31,790 nucleotides of DNA from a virus, in the IMG/VR virus record IMGVR_UViG_3300042542_002103, positions 1-31,790 of that record. One strand, written 5' to 3'. The position numbers and the translations under genes are program-made. Below are positions 1 to 10,186 of the stretch, piece after piece. Under the pieces are notes generated by a model. The model worked only from the letters and a program-made list of their open reading frames with translations, was not told where the DNA came from and did not search any database. Numbering within the stretch: the first letter of the stretch is position 1; every line of letters starts with the position of its first letter.

Positions 1-1
1 C

Positions 2-304
2 TTTGCAAATGTTGCCATTGGATCAGCAAACGCCTCCTCAAATGTGATAAATATACAATCGGTTACTGGTCAATTTGATGGTAATTTTACCAACAAAACA
101 CCAGCCAACAATATTATTTTTGCTGGAGATAAAGTTTCTTTAAATGGCGGTCCTTATTACACCGTCACACAGGTATTTGCAAATGGTAATTTGTACCTTG
201 CTAATAACTCATTTGGACCAGTAAATAACGCATTAATTACAGTTGATAAATCAGCAAACACAGAAACTTGTTTGGTCTATGGTGTCATAGGATTTTATGA
301 ATAG
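2..304 (+). CDS. C-terminal end of an unassigned baseplate/tail protein (5' truncated by window edge)
   Basis: The reading frame is open from base 2 to the TAA at 302-304, giving 100 visible residues with no stop at the left edge, so the true start lies upstream of the window. A GTG at 44 is in frame but has no ribosome binding site and is probably an internal valine. The fragment is rich in Asn, Thr, Val and Gly with alternating hydrophobic residues, as in beta-structured phage virion proteins, and contains a GDKVSLNG...YYTVTQV stretch like small beta-barrel inserts of T4-like baseplate proteins. It lies 51 bp before the gp8 homologue, where T4 has genes 6 and 7, so a baseplate wedge protein is likely. 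Too little is present to say which one. Confidence 0.6.
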   Translation, partial: FANVAIGSANASSNVINIQSVTGQFDGNFTNKTPANNIIFAGDKVSLNGGPYYTVTQVFANGNLYLANNSFGPVNNALITVDKSANTETCLVYGVIGFYE

Positions 305-355
305 ACAATGCAAATACATTTGTAACAATTCAACACGCTTAATAGAGAATAGAAT

Positions 356-1744
356 ATGGCGATAGCAAATACACAAGCACAGTTACTACCAAGTAGTAAA
401 GTATATGAAGTATTACAATACTATTATTCACCTTCACAGGTGCATGATACCACATTATATGCTTTTATTGGTCGTGTAACTCCTTGGCCCAATGAGAGTA
501 ACCCTCCTATTCCAACACAAGACCAAAGGTCAATCAAAGATATTTTTAAAGATATTATTGCAACCAAATTAATTACATCATCTGATATTTCTCCTGTGAT
601 TCCTCGTATTGATTGGGATTCAGGTATAGTTTATGATTATTATCAAGACACCGAGAATATGTTGGCTGTAGATTCGGATAATATAATTATTAGCCAATTC
701 TATGTTCGTAATCGATTTGACCAAGTATTTAAATGTTTATGGAATAACAATGGCAGTCAATCTACAGTAGAACCACAGTTTTTACCAGGTACTTTCGATA
801 GTTCATTTTTAGTTAAGACAGCTGACGGATATAAATGGAAGTTTATGTATTCATTAGACGCTGGTCTGAAACAAAAATTCTTTGATGCTAACTGGATGCC
901 TGTGCCAATTGGAATGGCACCAAATCCGGTTGCAACTTTTGCGGCCGAAGGTTCAATTGATGTGGTTAATATTACAACTGTTGGTCGAGGTTATACTCCT
1001 GGTGGTGCAACGATTACAATTAGTGGTGACGGCCAGTTTGCAAACGGCACACCAGTTATCAATGCTGCTGGTTACTTGTATGATGTCACAATGGCCAATA
1101 CAGGTACAGGTTATACCTATGCAGAAGCCGTGATTAATGTTTTACCTGGTTTTTCAACACCGAATGTGGTGGCAATTGCTGAAGCACCAGCCTCTCCTGT
1201 TAGTGGACATGGTTTTGATCCTATTTCTGAACTAGGATGTAACCATATAATGGTGGCACCAGAGTTTATTGAGAGTGAAGGTGGATTAATACCTACAGAT
1301 ATGACCTATCGGCAAATTGGTTTATTAGTTGATCCGGTTTCACAAGAGTCTGTGGCTGAAGAACCTATGATGATTGCAAATGGTGCAATCTATGATGTAA
1401 CCACCAAACTCTTTGTTTCTCCTGGTACAGGAAATTACAATACAGGACAAACAATTTATCAAGGTTCTAGTCTAGCCACTGCAACTTTTTCTGCTAAAGT
1501 TGTGAGCTTTGATTCATTAAATAATATAGTAAAAGCCATAAATATAACTGGAACACCAGTAAACAATCAAGCGGTAATTCAGGACGCTAGTGGTGTAGTT
1601 GGTGCTGCAGTGCGAACCCTCCTAACAACAGAAAATCCAAACTTTATTATATACTCTGGATACATGGCCTACATAGAGAATAGAGAAGGTATTGCAAGAA
1701 GTCCTGATGGAACAGAACAATTTCGTATTGTGTTAAGCTTTTAA
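356..1744 (+). CDS. 8: Baseplate wedge subunit, T4 gp8 homologue with inserted beta modules
   Basis: This is the structural baseplate wedge protein corresponding to T4 gp8, which forms a dimer in each wedge. Recognisable gp8 blocks are FIGRVTPWPNESNPPIPT near residue 40, VIPRIDWD near residue 82, DGYKWKFMYSL near residue 162, and the C-terminus SGYMAYIENRE...EQFRIVLSF, which aligns with the T4 gp8 ending SGEMIYMENR...INILFTF. T4 gp8 is 334 residues and this one is 462. The excess is mostly a GRGYTPGGATI...GTGYTYA module at about residues 200-262 and a second beta-rich module (GQTIYQGSSL) at about residues 345-425. The ATG at 356 opens on the conserved start; the upstream Shine-Dalgarno is weak (GAGAAT). 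The next gene begins 12 bp downstream, so they are probably co-transcribed. Confidence 0.88.
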   Translation: MAIANTQAQLLPSSKVYEVLQYYYSPSQVHDTTLYAFIGRVTPWPNESNPPIPTQDQRSIKDIFKDIIATKLITSSDISPVIPRIDWDSGIVYDYYQDTENMLAVDSDNIIISQFYVRNRFDQVFKCLWNNNGSQSTVEPQFLPGTFDSSFLVKTADGYKWKFMYSLDAGLKQKFFDANWMPVPIGMAPNPVATFAAEGSIDVVNITTVGRGYTPGGATITISGDGQFANGTPVINAAGYLYDVTMANTGTGYTYAEAVINVLPGFSTPNVVAIAEAPASPVSGHGFDPISELGCNHIMVAPEFIESEGGLIPTDMTYRQIGLLVDPVSQESVAEEPMMIANGAIYDVTTKLFVSPGTGNYNTGQTIYQGSSLATATFSAKVVSFDSLNNIVKAINITGTPVNNQAVIQDASGVVGAAVRTLLTTENPNFIIYSGYMAYIENREGIARSPDGTEQFRIVLSF

Positions 1745-1756
1745 TGGAAAGAAAAA

Positions 1757-4700
1757 ATGGCACTTAATTTTAACGTAGATCCTTATTTTGATGATTTCGA
1801 TCCTAACAAGAATTTTCACCGCATTCTTTTTAAACCAGGATTTGCAGTTCAAGCTCGTGAATTAACACAATCACAAACAATTCTTCAAAATCAAATCACC
1901 AGTTTTGCAGATGCAATCTTTGCACAGAACACACCTATTTCTGGTGGTAAAGTTACTGTCAATCAAAATGTTTATTATTTAAAATTAAATTCTACTGACA
2001 ATTCTGGTGCCACTATTTTAGCTGAAAGCTTTGATAATGGTGTTGTTCGGTCGGCTGATGGTTCAGTTGTAGCCAAAGTTGTTGTAACAGCAGAATCAAC
2101 AACAACTGCAGGTGGTGTAGGTGATCCACCCACTCTCGTTGTAAGTTATATTTCAGGTAATAAATTTGTTTCTGGTGACACCGTATTTCTAAACGGTTCA
2201 AATCTAACTGGTACAATAATTACCGCTTCAACAGGTAATCCAGCCACAGGCCTTTCTTCTGTTGCTTCCATTTCACAAGGTATCTTTTATGTTGATGGTA
2301 ACTTTGTGGTTGCCGGTGAACAAACTATCATTCTTTCCAAATATAGTTCAATTCCATCATTGCGTGTAGGTTTAAATGGATCTGAAACCATTGTAGATTC
2401 TGTTGATGATTCTTCATTGTTGGATCCAGCATTTAATGCCACAAACTATCAGGCACCAGGTGCTGACCGATATAAAATTTCTTTAGACTTACAAACACGA
2501 ACTCTTGGTCTCGGTGATGATGACAACTTTATTGAACTGGTTCGTCTAGTAGATGGCTCTATTGTTAAACAAGTAGACAGCACCGTTTACTCGGTGATTG
2601 ATGATTACTTTGCCAAACGTACCAATGACACCAATGGTGACTTTATTGTTAATGATTATACATTGACACCTAAAGCCAACACAATCAATTCAGCAAAATA
2701 TGACATGGGTATTTCAAAAGGTATTGCCTATGTTCGTGGTTATCGTTTAGAAAATTCATCTGATGTAGTTTTAACCAATGACCGAGCAAGAACAGAATCA
2801 ACAGTTACAAACAATCCAGCATTTGTAGATTATGGTAATTACTTCTTTGTCAACTCTGCCAATGGTGTGTTTGATGTAACAACTTCACCACAAATTGATT
2901 TTCATACTGTAAGTAAAGATAATATTGTATTAACCAATGCAAATTCTTACAACTCTACTAAGGCTGCAACAGGTTATATTCGTAATCTAATTTACTCTAG
3001 CACATCAAATACATCCAATGGTGCAGCTTACATTTATAAAGCCTATGTTTACAGTATTCAAAATCAAACACTATCAGCCAACGTTTCACAAATTGCACCA
3101 GTCAACGCAAACAATAGTTACATAAGGTTGCCTAGTACCAATCAGTTTTCAAATGTGGCAAATGCTTACACTGGAGTAACAGTCAGTATTGATACAGGTA
3201 CTTCTGCTGGTGATTTTAGAACAATCACAACATATGATGCAGCTGCTAAGGTTGCCTATGTTGACCGACCATTTACCACAACATTGGCCAACAACTCGGT
3301 ATTCACACTTCGTTTTGATACTACCGACTTTGAAACAATGATTGGATCTACGGCAGGCGCACCTTATACTGTAACTGCCAATGCTACAATTGATAATTCA
3401 AACAAAGTAAACAATGTTGCAACGGGTGATGTTGTATTACAAAATCCAAATGCACCAGAATTACTGTTTACAATCGGTAACCCATTTGTTTCATATGCAA
3501 ACAATTCATCATATACAACCACACAGGTGTTCCGAAATGTTTCTTTCACCGTATCTGGTGGTAATATTACGGCTGCATTAACATTTGGTTCTGCACCAGC
3601 CGCAACGATTCGTTTTCTTGGCACAGGAACTTTATCACAAGATGCCATTGCACAAAACTTTCAAATTATTGTAACCAATCCTCTTTCAAGTGGTTTAACT
3701 GTAGGTCAAACATTACCATGGGGTATCGGTAGTAGAACCTGTTCTATTACTGGTTCGGGTGGTACTGCTACATTTACAACACCAACATCCGATTTGGGTG
3801 CTTTCACTGCCACCATTATTGCGAAGGCTTTTGTCAGCAATGGTAACGATACATCATTTGTATTGAAAGCCAAAAATTTAGTTGAAGGCAATACTTCTGG
3901 TGTAAATCTTACAGGCACAACAGTTGCAACATATACTAATGTTGACTTAACAGAAGGTCAAGTTTATATTGCCAATGCTGGTGTTGTAACACCAGGTCAA
4001 CCACAAAAATTGTATATCACCGATGCCAAGCGTATCGTTAAGATTATCGACACAAAATCTCCTGGCACAGCTGCAACAGATGCCATGTTGACTAATTCAA
4101 TTTATGATGTAACCAATCGATTCACATTTGACAACGGTCAACGAGATTCATATTATGATTTTGCTTCTATTACGTTGGGTGTAGGCCAACCTCAAATTGA
4201 TGGTAATTTATTAGTTATATTAGATTACTATTCAACAACTGGTGGTGACGGATATTATTCTGTCATGTCTTATTTGTCACCAGTATCATCTTCGCCAGAG
4301 AACTATGCTGAGATTCCATCTTACATGGCTTCTAGTGGTAACTATTATCAGTTAAGAGATTCTTTGGACTTTAGACCATCATTGATTAATGCTCAGAGTT
4401 CATTTACAATTCGCACATCAAGTTCTGGATCAGGTGCCGCAGGCGCATATATTCCAGTTGACTTGACTGAATATGAATCTGATTATGGTTTCTATCTTGG
4501 CCGTTTTGATAAATTGGTATTAAGTAAAGACCGTTCATTTGAAATTGTGCAAGGCACACCTTCAGTAAATCCAATTTCACCAATTGAACCTGATGGTTCT
4601 TTGGTTATTGCAAACCTTTATCATGACCCATACACTGCATATATTCCTGGTGAAGAAGTAGGTGTATTACCAAGTTTATCAATTGAACGAGTTAAACATA

Positions 4701-7700
4701 AACGTTGGTTGATGCGTGACATTTCTAGCTTAGAGAGCCGAGTAAACAATATTGAATACTACACAGCTCTTAATCTATTAGAAAAAGGTGCATCGTCATT
4801 ACAGATTCCTGATGGTAACGGATTGAATCGTTTTAAAAATGGTATTCTAGTTGATGATTTCTCAAGCTATGCAGCTTCTGATACAGCAACAACTGATTAT
4901 TTGGTGACAGTAAACCGTAGAATTCATCAGATGACTGCATCACAGAATGTTCAGAACTTTCCATTACAATCGTTGTCATTGGTCTATAACATGGGTCAAT
5001 TGGATTCTACAAGTGCAAACAATCTTGGATATAATATCTCTAAGAGTTCTAGTTCAAACTTCTTTACATTACCATACACGACAGCAAATGTGGTGACACA
5101 ACGAATTGCTTCTCGTGTGGTTAATCTAAATCCATTTTCAGTATCTTTAAACTCTGGTACAGTTACATTAAGTCCTCCAATGGACAATTGGGTTGATACT
5201 GAAAGGTCTCCTGATTTATTAATTGTTGATCCAAATTTACAAGTATATCGTGCTAGTGACCAAGTCAATGTGTTACAAGTGGGTGATTGGAAAACAACTG
5301 TTGCTACATCAACAGACAATGTAATTTCAGCTGGTCGTAACTGGCGTGTTAATCAAGTTACAACATACACAACACAACAACAACAAACTGTTTTAGGTTA
5401 CTATGATAAACTCAATTCAAGTTATGTTGAAACTGCTGGATTCATTACTGATGTAAGTATTCTACCATATATTCGTTCACAGTTCTTGTTCTTCAACACT
5501 TATGGTTTGACTGTTAATACTGATGTCAATGCTTATTTTGATAATGTTCCTGTTAATAAATACATTCGTAAGCCAAACGTATTAGAATTAACTAATGTTA
5601 CTGGATCATTTAAAGATGGTGACATTCTTGGTTACCTTGTTGGTAGCAATTTTACACCAGCGGCCAAAGTTGTTTCTTATTATCATTACACAGATGATAC
5701 CACAAAATGGCGTTTATATGTTGTGGGTGATATTGTTGGTCAAACATTTGGCACTGGTGTAACAATTCAAAATGCACAGTTTAATGCTGGTGGCCAGTAT
5801 CAAACAACGACTGCGACTGGAACAATTTTATCATTCACACACAATTCTGGTCAAGTTGTTAATGCAAATACAACAACATCAATCACATTAGGTGCAACTG
5901 CTTCTTCAACTAATAATTTTTATAATGGCAATACAATTTATATTATTAATGGTACAGGCATTGGACAGTCAGCAACCATCTCTGCATACAATGGAACAAC
6001 TAAATTAGTTAATTTAAGTTCTGCAATCACAACTGCAAATGGTGATATCTACTCTATTGGCACCATGAAAACTAACGAAACAGGTATGATTTCTGGTATC
6101 TTTGCAGTACCTGGTGGCATATTCCATACAGGTCAAAGAACATTTAGGGTTGATGATTCAATAGGTGGTAATATTGAATCAGCTCAAACATTTGCAGAGG
6201 CAACATTCTATGCTTCTGGTCTACAACAGACCAAACAAGGTGTAAACTATGCTTCGTCAATTGATTCTGCTAAGAATACTTTCACACAAACAAGTGAAAG
6301 AACAAACATAACTTCTTACACTTATACAACTGTATGGGATCCTGTAGCACAAACATTTATTATCAACAAAGAAAATTATCCAAATGGATGTTTTGTTGAC
6401 TCTGTTAAAATATTCTTTAAAACCAAAGCAAGTCAGTATGCACCAGTAACTTTGTCTATCGTGGGCACACTTAATGGTTATCCAAACGGTGAAACACTAG
6501 ATAACTCACAAGTGACATTGACAGCAGAGAATATTAATATATCCAATAATCCACATTATTTGGATCCTACCACATATACTGTGTTTAAATTCCCAGCACC
6601 TGTATATTTGGAATCAAACAAACTATATTCATTGATTGTTAAATGTCCTTCATCAAATGAATACACCATTTACACGGCAGAAAACGGAGATACAGCATTA
6701 GCATCTTCTGTTAAAAATCTACCAACTGACCCAACACCTGCAACAATCACAAAGATTAATGCAGCACCTTATGTTGGTTCTTTGTTTGTATCTCAGAACT
6801 CACAAACATGGACTGCTGACCAAAACGAATCTATGATGTTCACGATTGACCGTTGTGTGTTTTCAGTCGGTACTCAACCAACATTACAGTTTGTTGTACC
6901 AAATCGTTTACCATATCGTAAACTGACTGAACAAGACATTTCATATTACCTCAGTCCAAACACAATCAATACAAATATTTCATCAGCAGCCAATACGAAT
7001 GTTGTAGTTGATGCATTTAATATTTCTACATCCGATTTTGTACCAGGTAGTACCACACTTAGTTACTCGTATGGTGCAACATTAAACTCAACCAAGACGG
7101 CTGCACCAACACAAGGAGTTAATCCTGGTAAATTTGGTACACCAATGTATGATGACATTTATTTGAATGATGGCCTTGGTGAGCGTGTGCTTGTTGCCAA
7201 CTCCAATACATCATTCTCTTTATATGCAGTAATGTCTACTGTTGATAATGCTGTATCGCCTATGATTTCAGATGATGGTTTGGGGGTCTATACAATTGGC
7301 TGGAACATTAACAACCTAGAATTGTCAAATAGTATGATTACAATTGCTAATGGTGGTTCTGGTTACAATGTGAATACAACATCTGTAACGATTACTTCTG
7401 CCAATGGATTTGGTTCTGGTGCAACTGCCACGGCCAATGTGGTTGGTGGTGTAATTAGAAACATCAATATCACTAATGGTGGTTCTGGTTATGCAACAAC
7501 ACCTACGATTACTGTTGCTGATGCTAACTCCTCACCTGGTACTGGTGCGACAATCACCGTTGGTGGTGAAACATCATCTTCAGGTGGTAACGGAATTGCA
7601 CGATACATTACCAAGAAGGTTATTCTAGACCAAGGATTTGATTCAGGTGATTTGCGTGTATACTTCACCGCTTATCGTCCAGTCAATACAAACATTTATG

Positions 7701-8011
7701 TCTACTATAAGATACTGTCAAGAAGTGATACACAAACATTTGATTCAGGTAAATGGCAGTTGATGACATTGATTAACAATACCGATTCATTGTATTCTCA
7801 GACAAGAGATGGTACATATGAGTTTGTAGCTGCACCAGGAGCTGATAGTGTGGCACAAAACTATGTAGAGTATATTAGTAATGTAAATGGTCAGACATAT
7901 AATAACTTCAGTCAATTCGCAATCAAGGTTGTTTTGGCAACATCCGATAAAACAGCTGTGCCATTCTTGACCGATATTCGTGCAATTGCTTTACCATCGG
8001 CGTTGACATAA
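1757..8011 (+). CDS. Giant DUF4815 baseplate/tail-fibre network protein (2084 aa)
   Basis: The N-terminus (residues 1-60) has the DUF4815 signature: PYFDDFDPNKNFHRILF, then KPGFAVQARELTQSQTILQN. This family occurs in T4-like phages of aquatic bacteria directly after gene 8, where T4 has genes 9-12, so it probably builds the baseplate periphery or the connection to the fibres; that role is inferred from position. The rest is a very long Asn/Thr/Ser-rich beta-structured chain with no catalytic motif. Residues 1860-1945 carry two GGSGY repeats (at about 1866 and 1908) followed by TITVA/TVTI strands, similar in style to the insert in the upstream gp8. The C-terminus (FAIKVVLATSDK...LTDIRAIAL) looks conserved for the family. 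The ATG is preceded by GGAAAG. The frame is intact over more than 6 kb. Confidence 0.82.
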   Translation: MALNFNVDPYFDDFDPNKNFHRILFKPGFAVQARELTQSQTILQNQITSFADAIFAQNTPISGGKVTVNQNVYYLKLNSTDNSGATILAESFDNGVVRSADGSVVAKVVVTAESTTTAGGVGDPPTLVVSYISGNKFVSGDTVFLNGSNLTGTIITASTGNPATGLSSVASISQGIFYVDGNFVVAGEQTIILSKYSSIPSLRVGLNGSETIVDSVDDSSLLDPAFNATNYQAPGADRYKISLDLQTRTLGLGDDDNFIELVRLVDGSIVKQVDSTVYSVIDDYFAKRTNDTNGDFIVNDYTLTPKANTINSAKYDMGISKGIAYVRGYRLENSSDVVLTNDRARTESTVTNNPAFVDYGNYFFVNSANGVFDVTTSPQIDFHTVSKDNIVLTNANSYNSTKAATGYIRNLIYSSTSNTSNGAAYIYKAYVYSIQNQTLSANVSQIAPVNANNSYIRLPSTNQFSNVANAYTGVTVSIDTGTSAGDFRTITTYDAAAKVAYVDRPFTTTLANNSVFTLRFDTTDFETMIGSTAGAPYTVTANATIDNSNKVNNVATGDVVLQNPNAPELLFTIGNPFVSYANNSSYTTTQVFRNVSFTVSGGNITAALTFGSAPAATIRFLGTGTLSQDAIAQNFQIIVTNPLSSGLTVGQTLPWGIGSRTCSITGSGGTATFTTPTSDLGAFTATIIAKAFVSNGNDTSFVLKAKNLVEGNTSGVNLTGTTVATYTNVDLTEGQVYIANAGVVTPGQPQKLYITDAKRIVKIIDTKSPGTAATDAMLTNSIYDVTNRFTFDNGQRDSYYDFASITLGVGQPQIDGNLLVILDYYSTTGGDGYYSVMSYLSPVSSSPENYAEIPSYMASSGNYYQLRDSLDFRPSLINAQSSFTIRTSSSGSGAAGAYIPVDLTEYESDYGFYLGRFDKLVLSKDRSFEIVQGTPSVNPISPIEPDGSLVIANLYHDPYTAYIPGEEVGVLPSLSIERVKHKRWLMRDISSLESRVNNIEYYTALNLLEKGASSLQIPDGNGLNRFKNGILVDDFSSYAASDTATTDYLVTVNRRIHQMTASQNVQNFPLQSLSLVYNMGQLDSTSANNLGYNISKSSSSNFFTLPYTTANVVTQRIASRVVNLNPFSVSLNSGTVTLSPPMDNWVDTERSPDLLIVDPNLQVYRASDQVNVLQVGDWKTTVATSTDNVISAGRNWRVNQVTTYTTQQQQTVLGYYDKLNSSYVETAGFITDVSILPYIRSQFLFFNTYGLTVNTDVNAYFDNVPVNKYIRKPNVLELTNVTGSFKDGDILGYLVGSNFTPAAKVVSYYHYTDDTTKWRLYVVGDIVGQTFGTGVTIQNAQFNAGGQYQTTTATGTILSFTHNSGQVVNANTTTSITLGATASSTNNFYNGNTIYIINGTGIGQSATISAYNGTTKLVNLSSAITTANGDIYSIGTMKTNETGMISGIFAVPGGIFHTGQRTFRVDDSIGGNIESAQTFAEATFYASGLQQTKQGVNYASSIDSAKNTFTQTSERTNITSYTYTTVWDPVAQTFIINKENYPNGCFVDSVKIFFKTKASQYAPVTLSIVGTLNGYPNGETLDNSQVTLTAENINISNNPHYLDPTTYTVFKFPAPVYLESNKLYSLIVKCPSSNEYTIYTAENGDTALASSVKNLPTDPTPATITKINAAPYVGSLFVSQNSQTWTADQNESMMFTIDRCVFSVGTQPTLQFVVPNRLPYRKLTEQDISYYLSPNTINTNISSAANTNVVVDAFNISTSDFVPGSTTLSYSYGATLNSTKTAAPTQGVNPGKFGTPMYDDIYLNDGLGERVLVANSNTSFSLYAVMSTVDNAVSPMISDDGLGVYTIGWNINNLELSNSMITIANGGSGYNVNTTSVTITSANGFGSGATATANVVGGVIRNINITNGGSGYATTPTITVADANSSPGTGATITVGGETSSSGGNGIARYITKKVILDQGFDSGDLRVYFTAYRPVNTNIYVYYKILSRSDTQTFDSGKWQLMTLINNTDSLYSQTRDGTYEFVAAPGADSVAQNYVEYISNVNGQTYNNFSQFAIKVVLATSDKTAVPFLTDIRAIALPSALT

Positions 8012-8012
8012 T

Positions 8013-8234
8013 ATGACTATCGTAAAAGTAGAAGGCACAACTTTTGTAAGGGACACAAAAACAATGGCTCTTATTAATACCGATATTTCTGGTCTTGAAG
8101 AATACAAGTTTAAGTCTAAATTATTAAACAGTCAAAAACAAGAAATAAATACTATTAAAAATGAAATCAATGAAGTAAAAGACGATGTTAAAATTATCAA
8201 AGAACTTTTACTTAAATTGTCAGGAAATCAATAA
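8013..8234 (+). CDS. Small coiled-coil protein of T4-like phages, function unknown
   Basis: A 73-residue protein. Residues 1-32 (VEGTTFVRDTKTMALINTDI) form a conserved-looking head, and residues 33-70 are a charged amphipathic helix with heptad spacing (INTIKNEINEVKDDVKIIKELLLKL), probably a short trimeric or dimeric coiled coil. Similar small proteins sit beside structural genes in T4-like aquatic phages. It starts 1 bp after the stop of the DUF4815 gene and its TAA overlaps the ATG of the following fibre gene (TAATG). It is therefore translationally coupled to both, and a virion or assembly role is likely. No ribosome binding site stands out, which fits coupling. Confidence 0.72.
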   Translation: MTIVKVEGTTFVRDTKTMALINTDISGLEEYKFKSKLLNSQKQEINTIKNEINEVKDDVKIIKELLLKLSGNQ

Positions 8235-10186
8235 TGGCCAATACAATACCAATTCTTAGTTTCACCAACACATTTGGTGATTTACTCACACAACAAAACC
8301 GTCAAGCGGTTGAGTTAAACAATTTAGCTGCAAACAATTATACTAAAGATTCTGGTACATTGTTTTTAAGTGGTAGTGGTACTGGTCTATCTGTATCGGC
8401 TGCTGCATTATTAGGTTCTGGAGTTGTTTCGGGCACATTATCTGTAGGTGGAAGTATATCGGCCGTATCAAATGTGTTTATTAATGGTGCCGGTAATGGA
8501 CTAGAAGTAGCAAACAACACACTACTTCGTGGTAGTCTTGTTACTAATGGAATAACAGCCAACACATTAATCAGAACAACCATAATTAATGCTGCTGGTA
8601 ATGTATTTGCAAATGATATTTCATCGAATAATATAATTCGAGCAACCACACTTAATGCTTCAGGCAATGCTTTTGTAAACACACTACAATCCAATGGTGT
8701 AATTTTTGGAGCTTCAGCAAATATTGTTGGTGGAATTATTACCAATTCTTTAGTTTCAAATACATTTATTACTGGTTCAACACTATCGATTTCGAGTGAT
8801 GCTACTATTACAGGCTCAGCTTCAGTTGGTGGTCAATTGGCTGTTGGTGGTAACTTTATCATCAATGGTACTACTGTATATAATACAAACACATTTACTA
8901 TCAATGCAAATAGTTCTGTTGGTCTGAATAGTGCAATTTCAGTAAATCGTGGTTTATCTGGTGCCAATGCGGTCATTCGTTGGAATGAAGCTGCCAAATA
9001 CTTTGATATGAATGATGTTGATAATGGATTATTTTATCGAGTATTAACTGATGAGTATCTTAGCAGTTCAACAACAAACTCAAGCACATCTAATGTGGCC
9101 ACATCGGCTGCGGTAGCTGCCTTGCAAGGTGTAGATAATACTCAGAACACCCGTATTCAAAGTATTGAAACTATTAATACAAATCAGAATACGAGTATTT
9201 CTATCATTGAAGGTGTTAATGCCACTCAAAATACACGCCTGAATTCTATTGAAACGGTGAATGTTGCACAAAATACAAGTATCTCTATTATTCAAGGGGT
9301 AGACTCAACACAAAATACACAAATTGGTGTTATTCAAGGTGTTGACTTAGCACAAAACACCAGAATGTCTATCATTGAAGGTGTTGATGCCACTCAAAAT
9401 ACACGCCTGAATTCTATCGAGACCATTAATAGTAATCAAAATACCACGATTACACAAGTCAATCAGTTTGCTGGTGGTGCTTATGCAACGGCAAACGGTG
9501 CTAATGGTCTGGCTGCCGGTGCTTTCAATACAGCCAACAACCGTGTTAGTTCTGTATCAGGTACCTCAGGTCGTATCACATCTACTGGTGGTTTAACACC
9601 AGTCCTTGATTTGGCTACGGCAGGACCTGGTGCCACATCAGCAACCAATTCCTCACTAACAATTGATGCCTATGGTCGTGTAACTGCTCTCAGTTCTGGC
9701 ACCGCACCAGTTACCTCGATTACAGGCACAGCGAGTCAAATTACTGTATCAGGTACCACGACACCAACATTATCTTTACCACAAAATATCGCAACGGGTT
9801 CTTCTGTCCAGTTCGGTTCGTTTGGTGTAGGTACAGCGGCCTCTGGTACAACAGGTGAGATTCGTGCAACCAATAACATCACCGCATACTATTCGGATGA
9901 TAGATTAAAAACCAAATTAGGTAACATCCAGAATGCTTTAGAAAAAATTATGTCACTCAATGGATTCTATCATGAGGCCAATGAAACTGCACAGGCATTA
10001 GGATATGAACCAATTCGTGAAGTTGGTGTATCTGCACAGGAAGTTGAAAAAGTGATGCCAGAAGTTGTGGCACCAGCACCTATTGATCCTCAGTATTTGA
10101 CGGTTCGTTACGAAAGATTGGTTCCTTTGTTAATTGAGGCAATCAAAGAATTGAAGTCAGAAATTGATACTTTAAAGAAATCTTAA
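8234..10186 (+). CDS. Long tail fibre with C-terminal S74 (endosialidase-type) intramolecular chaperone
   Basis: A 650-residue fibre. Residues 1-200 are short beta repeats (SNGVIFGASANIVGG-like). Residues 200-300 hold an NFIINGTTVYNTNTF...VIRWNEAAKYFD module. About residues 295-415 contain degenerate repeats around QNTRIQSIETIN/QNTSISIIEGVN, read here as a long trimeric helical shaft. This is followed by an ATANGANGLAAGAFNTAN unit also found in two later fibres. The C-terminal about 97 residues form a peptidase S74 chaperone: YYSDDRLK with Ser554-Asp555 at the expected self-cleavage site, GVSAQEVEKVMPEVV, YERLVPLLIEAIKEL and a terminal coiled coil. In known S74 proteins this domain trimerises the fibre and then cuts itself off. 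AGGAAA lies 6 bp upstream of the ATG. Confidence 0.88.
   Translation: MANTIPILSFTNTFGDLLTQQNRQAVELNNLAANNYTKDSGTLFLSGSGTGLSVSAAALLGSGVVSGTLSVGGSISAVSNVFINGAGNGLEVANNTLLRGSLVTNGITANTLIRTTIINAAGNVFANDISSNNIIRATTLNASGNAFVNTLQSNGVIFGASANIVGGIITNSLVSNTFITGSTLSISSDATITGSASVGGQLAVGGNFIINGTTVYNTNTFTINANSSVGLNSAISVNRGLSGANAVIRWNEAAKYFDMNDVDNGLFYRVLTDEYLSSSTTNSSTSNVATSAAVAALQGVDNTQNTRIQSIETINTNQNTSISIIEGVNATQNTRLNSIETVNVAQNTSISIIQGVDSTQNTQIGVIQGVDLAQNTRMSIIEGVDATQNTRLNSIETINSNQNTTITQVNQFAGGAYATANGANGLAAGAFNTANNRVSSVSGTSGRITSTGGLTPVLDLATAGPGATSATNSSLTIDAYGRVTALSSGTAPVTSITGTASQITVSGTTTPTLSLPQNIATGSSVQFGSFGVGTAASGTTGEIRATNNITAYYSDDRLKTKLGNIQNALEKIMSLNGFYHEANETAQALGYEPIREVGVSAQEVEKVMPEVVAPAPIDPQYLTVRYERLVPLLIEAIKELKSEIDTLKKS

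Noticed and set aside
46-53. GATAAATA inside the truncated first gene
   Set aside because: It lies within coding sequence about 300 bp from the next start with no gap. In A/T-rich DNA one internal match is expected by chance.
882-1133. 83-codon +strand frame inside the gp8 gene, and similar +strand frames in collagen regions (22013-22276, 24540-24752, 29175-29501)
   Set aside because: These are out-of-frame shadows; their Gln/Leu/Val- or Trp/Arg/Cys-rich repeats are frame-shifted readings of GGTCCTACA-type codons.
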